Below are positions 15,727 to 23,905 of a DNA stretch of 24,294 nt, one piece after another. The notes under the pieces were generated by a model. That model ran no database searches and was not told the origin of the DNA. It worked only from the letters and a program-made list of their open reading frames with translations. Source of the DNA: Planctomycetota bacterium (GTDB taxonomy: Bacteria > Planctomycetota > UBA1135 > GCA-002686595); assembly GCA_016709875.1 (NCBI GenBank), contig JADJLZ010000013.1, forward strand, positions 1-24,294, in the 5' to 3' direction. Both the position numbers and the translations under genes were made by a program. Positions within the stretch are counted from its first letter, which is position 1, and each line of letters starts with the position of its first letter.

Positions 15727-17891
15727 ATGGCTCGCAAGCTCGCAACGCTCGTGTTCGTACTGCTCCTCGGGCTGGCGTTCTGGCTCTGGCAGGGAAGTGA
15801 ACCCGCTGCCTCCCCCATCGGCGCGCCGTCGGCGCCGGAGTCGGCGACGCCCGCGCCCCCACTTGAATCGGCACCAAACGAGATCGCGCCCGCGGCGGAG
15901 CGCGAGGAAGTCGCCAGCTCAGCCGCTCCCGCGCCCGCGCCCGCGAAGGACGCACTGCTCGTCGTGCTCTGCCGCGCGAAGGAAACGCGTGCGCCGCTCG
16001 CGGCGCAGCACGTGTACCTGTCCAATCCTCGCGCGGGGGCACGGACCGTGCCCCAAGTCGACGGCGCTCGCGGCAAGCTCGATGATCAGGTCACGACGGG
16101 TGCGGACGGGCGCGCCGAGATCGAAGTGCCGCCGGGGATCGCGACGACGCTGTACATGAATCCCGTCCAGCGCGGCGCCAATGCCAGCGCGCACCGCGAC
16201 CTTGAAGCCTTCACTGCCGGCGAGCAGCGCGAGCTCGTGATCGAGCTCGGGACGCAGGAGGACGCGCACTTCTTCGCGCGCGTCACCTCGCACGAGACGC
16301 ACGCACCGATCGCTGGCGCGGACATCGGGGGCGGTCCGGCCTCGCTCGTGACCGACGCCGATGGCCGCTTCGACGTCGCCAACTCGAGCTGGTCGATGCA
16401 GCGGCTCTCGGTCACCGCCCTGGGCTACGCGCAGACCTTCGTCGTGGCGCAGCCCGGCCACGAGACGCCCGAAAAGGCTCTCGGCATCGAGCTCGAGCGC
16501 GCGTGCACGCTCGTGGGCCTCTTGCAGGGAGGCGGCGCGGCGCTGAAGAGCGGGCGCGTGTGGATGCTGGTCACGACCGAGGGCTACCGCCTGACCGGAC
16601 AGGATCCCTCACAGCTCGGCGGCGTCATGGCCGAGTACGACCACACCTGGCGCGCGGAGTTCGACGCCAGCGGACGCGCGGAGATCGCGGGCCTCGTGCC
16701 GAACGCTCCGCTGCGCGTTTCGGTCACGGCCGGCTCAAGCGCCTCGTCGAGCTTGCGGATCCGATCACGATCCCGCCCGGCGCGACGCGCGAGGTCGAGT
16801 TGAAGGTCGCCGACACTTGCAAGCTCTCGGGCATCGTGCGCGACGATACGGGCGCGACCGTCCCCGACCTCACGCTCTGGCTCCTGCGCGCGGACCGATC
16901 ACGGCGTCTGCACGTGGAGTTCTTTGAAGGTGACGAGCGCGTCGGCGAGGCGAAGACCGATACGCAGGGGCGCTTCACGATTCCCAAGGTGAGCCCCGGG
17001 AATTGGCGACTCTGCCCGGAGGCGAAAATGTACCGCGACGGCGCACCGATCCCCGCCGACGCAGCCGCTCCGATCGCGACGCTGGTCGAGATCCCGACCG
17101 GCGAAGGGGAGCACCAAGTCGAGCTCGTCGTGCACCGCGGCTTGACGATCACCGGCACGGTGCTCGATCCCGATGGCAAGCCGGTGAACAACGCCGGGGT
17201 CGGCGGCTTCTCGAGTGGTATCTGGTTCGGATCCAGTTGCAGCGCCGAGGGCAGCTTCGTGCTCGGTCCGCTCGCTCCTGGGGAGTACCGGCTCGACGCC
17301 GACCCCTCCTACCACAAGGAGCTCACTTCCTCGGAGCCCGTACAGGCCGAGGCGGGTGCGCGCGATGTCGTGCTGCATCTGCGCAGCGGCGGCGGGCTCG
17401 CGGGTCGCGTCGTCGACGCCGCCACGGGCGAAGGCGTTGCCGCGAAGATCGCGGTCTCGCAGCCGGGCGAGAAGCATGCGTCCATCTACTGTCCGAGCTC
17501 GAAAGCGGACGGAGCCTTCGAGCTCGGCCAGCTGCCGTCGGGAACCTACGCGCTCGCTGCAGTGACGGCCGACGGTCGCGCGGGACTCTTGCGCGGTGTC
17601 GCTCTGGCGGCCGGCTCCCCGGTGAAAGATCTCGTTCTCAACGTGAGCGCCGGGGCGAAGCTGCGTGTGCGCTACGCGGGTGAGCTCCCCTTCGCTTCGA
17701 TCCGAGTCGAGCAGGACGGCGTGTGCTTCGACACCGACGGGGTTGAAAAGGGCGCGTCGAAGGGCTTTGGCGCGCCGGCGGGCGCGGTCCGGGTCATCTG
17801 CAGTCTCGGCGGCAACGGCAAGAAGATCGTGCGCGAGCTGACGCTTGCCGCGGGTGCGGCGCAGGAGCTCGTCTTCCACGACGAGGACTGA
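15727..17891 (+). CDS. Array protein B: membrane-anchored carboxypeptidase-regulatory-like multi-domain protein
   Basis: This is the best preserved full-length member, about 721 residues, with a single frame change near 16735. It repeats the plan of protein A: anchor KLATLVFVLLLGLAFWLW, a linker of Pro/Ala/Glu to about 70, module one (LLVVLCRAKETRAPLAAQHV), module two (FFARVTSHETHAPIAGADIG, then DADGRFDVANSS and GHETPEKALGIELERACTLV), a domain with FDASGRAEIAGLVPNAPLRV and PPGATREVELKVADTCKLSG, then LTITGTVLDPDGKPVNNAGV with GSFVLGPLAPGEYRL. LAGRVVDAATGEGVAAKIAV and the terminal domain LRVRYAGELPFASIRVEQDG complete it. The C-terminus ELVFHDED matches that of protein A. It starts three bases after the stop of A, with GAGGA of the preceding Asp-Glu-Asp codons as the ribosome site. 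It is presumably cotranscribed with A and C. Confidence 0.87.
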
Positions 17892-17894
17892 CAC

Positions 17895-19756
17895 ATGGCT
17901 CGCAGGTTTGCAGTGCTCGCGCTCGCGCTGGTGTCCGCACTGGCGCTGTGGCTTTGGAACGCCAAGGAGCCCACGGCCGCGCCGCTCCCCGAGCCGCTCG
18001 CGCCCGCGGCCGCGAAGTCGGTCGCTTCCTCCCCGCACAGATCGAGAGCGCGCCCGCGCCGGCTCCGGCGCGCGCGGCGGTCGAGCTCGCGCAACCCGGC
18101 GACGACGGCGTCGACGACGACGGCGAAGATTCCGACGCGCCGGTGCTGACCGCGCTCTTCGTGCGCGTCCTCGACGGCGCGACGCAACGGCCCTGCGCAG
18201 ACGCCACGGTCAGCGTGCAGCGCGATTCCACCGATTGCGATGCACAGGGTCTCGCCGAGCTGCGCTACCTGGGCGAGGCTCCTCCGCCGCTGAATGCGTG
18301 CGCGCCGGGCTACGTTGCGCGCAGCGTCAACCCCGACCACGGCCACGACTCGCGCGCGAATCCGTTCGTGATCGAGCTCGAACGCGGCGGGACGCTCGTC
18401 GCGAGGATCGAGCCGGTGCCGAAGTCGGGCTTCCCGGGTCTGCGCGTGACGGTCGCACCGGAGCGCAGCGACAGTGGCGGCGGCAGCGAGTCGTTCTTCC
18501 AGGGCGGCGTCTCGCGGCGCACGCTGCACGGTGAGCTCGCCTTCGGGTTCTTCGACGCGACCGGGACGGTGACCCTCGACGGATTGAAACCCGGCCTGCC
18601 GCTCGAGTTGAGCGTGACCGACCGGCGCGTGACGCTGCTCGAGTCGCCCGAGACGATCGTGCTCGCCTCCGGCGAGCGGCGCGAGGTGCACCTGCGGCTG
18701 GACGAGACGTGCGAGCTCTCCGGCCTCGCGCACGACGCGCGCGGAGCGCCGATCGCGGACCTCGGGATCTGGCTGCTGCCCGCGGGCGATCCGCCGCAGA
18801 GGCTGCTGCAGGAGACCCAGAATACGTCGGTGGTCGCGACCACGAGGAGCCTCGAGGACGGGAGCTTCCGCTTCTCGGACGTGCGCACCGGGACGTGGCT
18901 CGTCGGACCCGAGCCGCAGCGACGGCCGGCCGCGTCGAACATCGCGACCCGCGCGGTCGTGGTCGAGGTCTCGGCGCACACACGCGAGCAGCGCGTCGAT
19001 CTCGAGGTCGTGCCCGGACTGTTCCTCGCGGGCGTGGTGCTCGACGCGCGCGGCGATCCGGCGAGCGGCGTGTTCGTCAAGGCGCACGAGGGCGACTGCG
19101 GCGCGGTCGCGCTCACGCGCGCGGAAGGGCGCTTCGAGATCGGCCCGCTGCCCGCGGGAAGCTACGAGGTCGTGGCCTGCCGGCCGGGGAGCTTGGAGCC
19201 GGGGGACACGCTGCGTGCGCAGGCGGGCGAGCGCGAGCTCGTCCTGCGCATGCGCCCTGCGTGCAGCCTCTCGGGCCGCGTGGTCGACGCGAGCACGGGC
19301 TCGGGGCTCGCCGCGCAGCTCACGCTGTTGCGGCGCGACGAACCCGAGACCGCCGGCGTGAACCTGTACACCGAGCTGGACGGCAGCTTCGAGTTCGAGG
19401 GCCTGCGCGAGGGCGGTTACGCGATCCTCGCGACCGACTACGAACGCCGCGTGAGCCTGGTCAGCGCGCTCGAGCTCGCACCTGGCCGCGACCTGCGCGA
19501 GCTCGTGATCCGGCTCGAGGAGGGCGCGCGCATCGTGGCGCACTACAGCGGTGAACACTCGGTGGAGCTGCGCCTGGAGCAGTCGGGCGTGCGCCTGGGC
19601 CGGCCCGGAATGCAGCCGGGGGCCGCGCAGACCCTGTCCGTGCCTGCCGGCACCCTCGTGCTCGTCCTGCGCACCGCGGACGGCCGCGAGGAGCGGCACG
19701 AACTCGCGCTCGCCGCGGGCGAGGAGCGCGCGCTCGAGCTCCGGGAGCCGAAGTGA
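17895..19756 (+). CDS. Array protein C: shorter membrane-anchored carboxypeptidase-regulatory-like protein
   Basis: This is the third paralog, about 620 residues with one frame change near 18020. The anchor is FAVLALALVSALALWLW, followed by an acidic linker (QPGDDGVDDDGEDSDAP). It lacks about 100 residues compared with A and B, mainly around the first two modules, which are merged into one (LTALFVRVLDGATQRPCADA). The rest is collinear: LPLELSVTDRRVTLLESPET, then ERREVHLRLDETCELSGLAH, DGSFRFSDVRTGTWLVGPEP, FLAGVVLDARGDPASGVFVK, EGRFEIGPLPAGSYEVVACR, LSGRVVDASTGSGLAAQLTL, DGSFEFEGLREGGYAILATD, and the terminal domain ARIVAHYSGEHSVELRLEQS. It ends LELREPK instead of HDED. Its start lies three bases after the stop of B in the same context as the A/B junction. 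No enzymatic motif is visible. Confidence 0.87.
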
Positions 19757-20184
19757 AACGCCCGGTGTGGAACCGCAGGAATCAAGTCGACAGGCCGCGG
19801 TACGAGTCGTCCCATCGCCTTCCGGACACCGTTCCCCGCCGAATCATGTTCCGCACGCTCCTGCCCCTCGCGCTGATCGTCCTCGTGCTGCTCGGGACAT
19901 GGTGCATCTGGCCGCGCGAGGAGACGCGCGCTGGCCGTGAACCCCGCGCGCGTGCACGTGCGCTACGAAGGCCGCGGCAGGGGCATGTTCGACGTCGAGC
20001 GCCAGGGCGCCGTGCTCGCCGAGAGCGAGGTCTTCGGCGGACGGCGGCGACGCAGGACGTCCCGCCCGGCAAGCTGAAGCTCGCGTTCCATTTCCCCGGC
20101 GTCGAGGCGCCCGCGGAGCTCGAACTCGATCTCGCTCCCGGCGAGGAACGCGAAGTGCTCTTTCGCCAGCCGGACGCGCGATGA
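19753..20184 (+). CDS. Array protein D: minimal paralog, membrane anchor plus terminal domain only
   Basis: This small protein has the first and last parts of its larger neighbours and nothing between. GTG at 19753 overlaps the stop of C (GTGA) and has GGGAG upstream, giving 143 residues. ATG at 19846 would give 112 residues starting right at the anchor FRTLLPLALIVLVLLGTWCIW. The terminal domain follows almost at once (ARVHVRYEGRGRGMFDVERQ, then VPPGKLKLAFHFPGVEAPAE and LDLAPGEEREVLF). It is collinear with the LKVRYEGRHARGTLQLLQAG to EEQEVVF end of protein A. Two compensating frame changes (about 19935 and 20045) must be assumed to read it whole, so the exact sequence at those points is uncertain. 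The stop overlaps the next ATG (ATGA). Confidence 0.75.
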   Translation: MKRPVWNRRNQVDRPRYESSHRLPDTVPRRIMFRTLLPLALIVLVLLGTWCIWPREETRAGREPRARARALRRPRQGHVRRRAPGRRARRERGLRRTAATQDVPPGKLKLAFHFPGVEAPAELELDLAPGEEREVLFRQPDAR

Positions 20185-20860
20185 AGCCCCGCGCGAAGCT
20201 CCGCGCAGGCTGCGCGTGCCGGTGTTCGCGCTCGCGGGCCTGTGTGTCGCCGTGCTCGGCGCGAGCACCTGGGTCTGGGCGCGCGGGAGTGCGCTGGAGT
20301 TCGAGAGCGTCGCCGAGCTCGCCCCCGCGCCGGTCGCGATCGTGCTCGGTGCGGGCGTGCACCGCGACGGCACACCTTCGGATGCGCTCGCCGACAGGCT
20401 CGAGCAGGCCGTCGAGCTCTACCACGCGGGCAAGGTGAAGAAGCTGCTGCTCACCGGCGACCACCGCACACGCGACTACGACGAAACCAACTGCATGCGG
20501 CGCTGGGCGCTCGAGCACGGCGTGGCGGAAGAGGACGTCTTCTGCGACCACGCGGGCTTCTCGACGCACGATTCGCTGGCGCGCGCGCGGCAGATCTTCG
20601 GCGTCGAACGTGCGATCGTGGTGACGCAGGCTTTTCACCTGCCGCGCGCGCTCTACACGGCGGCGGCGATGGGCATCGAGGCGCACGGGGTGGCCTGTGA
20701 CCGGCGCAGCTACCGTGCGAGCGCCTGGTTCGCGCTGCGCGAGACGGGTTCGCGCGTGAAGGCCTTCGTGCAGTCGGGGGTCCTGCACTGCGCGCCGAGC
20801 GTGGGCGGCGAGCCGATCTCGATCGAGGGCGACGGGCGGGCGACCTGGGACGTGCGCTAG
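20181..20860 (+). CDS. SanA/YdcF-like DUF218 membrane protein
   Basis: This is the last gene of the operon, about 226 residues. ATG at 20181 overlaps the stop of D; a single indel near 20205 must be bridged between MKPRAKLR and VPVFALAGLCVAVLGASTWV. The N-terminal helix also ends in a Trp pair (TWVW). The DUF218 domain follows: PVAIVLGAGVHRDGTPSDAL, DRLEQAVELYHAGKVKKLLL, the TGDHRTRDYDE loop, AEEDVFCDHAGFSTHDSLAR, the RAIVVTQAFHLPRALY segment and GVACDRRSYR. SanA of E. coli affects envelope barrier function and vancomycin exclusion at high temperature; the biochemical activity of the family is poorly known. Its place at the end of an envelope-protein operon fits a barrier or surface-polymer role. 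Confidence 0.9.
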
Positions 20861-20869
20861 GCGGGCGCT

Positions 20870-20925
20870 GGCGAGGACGGCGGGCGAGGACGGCGGGCGA
20901 GGACGGGCGAGGACGGGCGTGGACA
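20870..20925. repeat. Short imperfect tandem repeat after the DUF218 gene
   Basis: Units of 10 to 13 bases built on GGGCGAGGAC(GGC) occur about five times, the last one degenerate (GGGCGTGGAC). There are no spacers of CRISPR type, and no frame encodes anything sensible. It may be replication slippage of the GC-rich 3' end of the preceding gene. Confidence 0.7.
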
Positions 20926-20939
20926 ACGGACGGCAGTAG

Positions 20940-20972
20940 CGTCAAAAAACCAGGCGGGCTGGTTTTTTGACG
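20940..20972. terminator. Strong bidirectional intrinsic terminator
   Basis: GTCAAAAAACCAG (20941-20953) and CTGGTTTTTTGAC (20959-20971) are perfect reverse complements around the loop GCGGG. One more C-G pair outside gives a 14-base stem. The six-T run is on the 3' side for both strands, so it can stop the plus-strand operon and the minus-strand exonuclease gene. It stands between their convergent ends. Confidence 0.9.
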
Positions 20973-20977
20973 GGGCG

Positions 20978-21686
20978 TCAGGAGCGCTGGAAGAGCGGGA
21001 TCATCGTGTTCTCGAGCTTCTGGTAGAGCTGGGCGGTGGCGCGCACGTCGCGCAGGCAGTACTCGCCGATGTCGTCGATGCGGCCGGCGCGGGTAGGCGC
21101 GCGCGACTTGCGCGAGCCGTCGATCGAGCCCTTGGGGCTCTCGACGTCGAAGCGCCGGCACCAGTAGTCGAGCTTGTAGCGCTCGCGCGTCGCGCCCTGA
21201 AACTGAAGATGTCGGAGAGATCGCAGTGCTCCGCGATGCTGTAGCGGTTGCCCATCAGCGAGCGCGAGGGCTTGAGGCCCAGTTGCGCGGAGCGAATCGT
21301 CAGCACCGGGCCGTCGTAGCCGCGGCCGTTGAAGGTCACCAGGCGCGGAAGGCCGCGTTTCGAAGGTCCGACGAGCTCCCAGAAGCGCGCGAGCAGCTGT
21401 TCCTCGCTGCCGCGGAAGATCTTCGAGGAGGGCACCTTCTCCCAGACCTTCTCCTCGTGGTGCGCACTCGAGCAGGATCATGCCGCGGTCGAGCTCGTCG
21501 CCGACGAGCCACATGCCGATCGCGATCACCTTGCCCAGGCCGGGATAGAGCGCGGTGCGCTCGGGCACGGCGCGCTTCTCCTCGTCGCGTTCGCGGTTGA
21601 CGAGGTACTGCGCGCGTGATCTCGTCGACTTCCTCCCAGGCGAAGCCGGCTACCTCGATGTCGAAGGCGATGACGTTGGACGGCAT
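20978..21686 (-). CDS. Predicted 3'-5' exonuclease, PolB-like (DNA_pol_B_exo2 type), frameshifted
   Basis: This is a cytoplasmic DnaQ-fold nuclease of about 236 residues after joining frames. The start is ATG 21686 (MPSNVIAFDIEVAGFAW), which supplies the first Asp-x-Glu. The second acidic site is in PRLVTFNGRGYDGPVLTIRS, and the last in IDDIGEYCLRDVRATAQLYQ, where Tyr-x3-Asp marks a DEDDy-type active site. Other family features are the middle NRYSIAEHCDLSDIFSFQGA and YKLDYWCRRF. At least three indels (about 21610, 21465, 21200) interrupt it, and a stretch near 21110 is uncertain. The promoter-like TACACT at 21699-21694 is seven bases upstream of the ATG on the minus strand. The TGA at 20978-20980 follows the shared terminator. 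Confidence 0.85.
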
Positions 21687-23905
21687 GCGCGCAAGTGTAG
21701 CGGCCGGCCGCCGGATTTGCGCGCGCAGCGCGAAGACGAGCAGCGCGCACAGCCACCAGGCGCCGGCGAGCATCTCGCGCGGTCCCGCGGGCGGCGAGTA
21801 GGGTTGCACGTAGCAACCGCCTCCCCCGCCGCCCGAAGCGTCCTGGAAGCGGTAGGCATTGGTGAGCAGCACGGCCTGCCCCGTCGCGTCGTTGCGCACG
21901 AGCAGGTTCTGCGGGCCGGACGCGTGCTTGGGCGCGACGACCTCGAGCGTGTTCGAATCGATCACGAGCAACGAAGCGGCCGGCGTGCCCGCCTCGCCGG
22001 TCGCCGCGTCGGCGTCGAAGAGCACCGCGGTCGCGGCGCCGAGGTTCTGGCCCTCGATGCGGATCGTATTGCGCCATTCGGCGGTCCGGGCCGGCGGATC
22101 GACGTGCACGACCTCGGGGTCGGGATCGCCGCGTAGCTGAAGAGGCTCGTCGCGATCGCGCCGCCGGGGTTCTCGACCTCGATCTGGTAGGGCCGCCGGG
22201 CACGCCCGCGTTGGTCGTGAGATGGATCTTGGGTCGTGCCCGCGAGCTCGACCTGCGTCTGCTGCATCGCCGTCGATGCGCACGACCGCGCTGGCCTCGA
22301 AGTTCTGGCCGGGCAGGACGACGACGGTGCCGCCGCCGGCGTAGCCGCCCTCGGGGAAGGTACTCTGGATCTCGGGCACGTGCGCGAAGACGTAGCCATC
22401 CGGGCGCCGGCCTTCGACGCCGCTGGGGTCGATCACGACCGCGTCGCAGCTGCCCGCGGGGCTCGCGACGGTCGTGAGCTGGATCGTGTTCGAGTCGAGC
22501 ACCTCGCAGCCGCCGTCGACGCCGTCGAGGTAGATCGAGCCGCCGAGCACGACCTCCTGGCCAGCGCGGAAGTTCGAGCCGTGCAGCGTGACGAGCGTCC
22601 GCCTGCGTCGGTTCCTTGCGCAGGCGTGGCGAGATCACGGCGGGGCTCGGAGGCGTGACCTCGATGCCAGCGCTGAGCACGCGCCGCACGCCTTGCGGGT
22701 CGGTGAGCGTGAGATCGAGGTTCCCGTCGGGCTGGTCGATCGGCACGTTGATCGTGAACAGCACGCGCGAGCCGAACCAGTCGTCGGCGTCACGACCACG
22801 TTGGGATCGGCGCACGCGAGCGTGCTGCCCGTGACCAAGGCCCCAGCCGTGGATCGTGAGCGTCGTGACCGTTCCGCGCACGGCGCGCAGCGGAAAGTCG
22901 TCGGCCAGACTGCCGAAGGAGAGCGAGGATCCTAGTCCCGCGACGGTGGTCGATCCGAGGTTGAAATCCTGCTCGTCGGTGACGCTCGCGCTGCCGAGGT
23001 CGGTGAAGCCGAAATCGATCTGGATCGTGTGGCCGCCGCCGAAATTGCCCGCGCGTCCACCGGCTGGTCCACAGGCGAGGCGTAGAGCGTGTAGGTGCCC
23101 GGCGCGAGCCCGTGGATGCGCCAGGAGCCGTTGTTCGCGCCTCATCGCCGCCCGCGCATGGGCGGCCGTCGGATCGAGCGCGACCACCTGCGCGCCCTGC
23201 ACCGGACGCGTTGGGGTGGTAGAGCGGGCCGTGGATGCGCGCACTGCGGCGTCGGGATAGCACTCCGCGCAGCCCGTGCACCTCGTCCTGTGAAAGGCTG
23301 CGGTGCAGTAGCACACTCGGATCGACGTAGGGATCACATCGTCCCGCCGGGCCAAGTGGAGTGGTTTGGTGCCCGAGCAGGTGTCCGAGCTCGTGCGTCC
23401 TCGCGACGTCCTGCACGTCGAAGCGGTTGTAGGCGCCCAGGTGGTGGTGAACTGGAAGCCGCGCCCGTTGAAGAGCACGTCGGCGTCGGTGATCAGGCCG
23501 CTGCCGCTGAACCAGACCGGCGTGAGAGGCGACGATGCCGCAGCCGTTCGGGAAATAGCCCGAGTTGTTCGCCTCGTCGAACATCGCTGGAAGTGGATCA
23601 AGTCGCTCTGCCAGTCCGTGCGCGCCTGCTGCGTGGACCTGGTGTTCTCCGCCAGAGTGCGCCATGCAGCCGGAGACCCATTCCAGGCGGCGATCGCGTT
23701 GCGCACACATCGCGGTCGTTGTGAAAACCGTCGTGGATGTCGTCCGAGCCGTCCGGCTGGATTACGACCGAAATCGAGGCCGGATTGGTCCAGTAGAGCG
23801 CGGAGCCGTTCGCGGGGTTGAGCAGGCGCACGTGCGCCCGGAACAGCATCTGCCCGCGCGACCAGCACGGCGAGCGCAGAGCCGCGCGCTTGACTCAACG
23901 CTCAT
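21687..23905 (-). CDS. Exported matrixin-like zinc metalloprotease with IPT/TIG modules and a C-terminal Gly-Cys/TM/Arg tail, heavily frameshifted
   Basis: This large secreted or cell-surface protease is about 735 residues when reconstructed. ATG 23905 overlaps the upstream stop as TGATG. The signal region is out of frame with itself (SALAVLVA is in one frame). The catalytic domain runs ALYWTNPASISVVIQPDGSD, NAIAAWNGSPAAWRTLAENT, FDEANNSGYFPNGCGIVA, FSGSGLITDADVLFNGRGFQ and then VQDVARTHELGHLLGHQTTP, an HExxHxxGxxH zinc site encoded at 23395-23369. A transthyretin-like segment (ARIHGPLYHPNASG, GTYTLYAS) comes next, followed by IPT/TIG-like modules at about 22900-21900 (GSIYLDGVDGGCEVLDSNTI, GGTVVVLPGQNFEASAVVRI, NTIRIEGQNLGAATAVLFDA, SNTLEVVAPKHASGPQNLLV). 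The tail is GGGGGGCYVQPYSPPAG, a hydrophobic helix and RAQIRR. Ten or more indels are needed. No stop codon is found before the exonuclease start. Confidence 0.75.

Noticed and set aside
20870..20925. Possible CRISPR array
   Set aside because: Units are 10-13 bases, contiguous and degenerate, without unique spacers or cas genes nearby.
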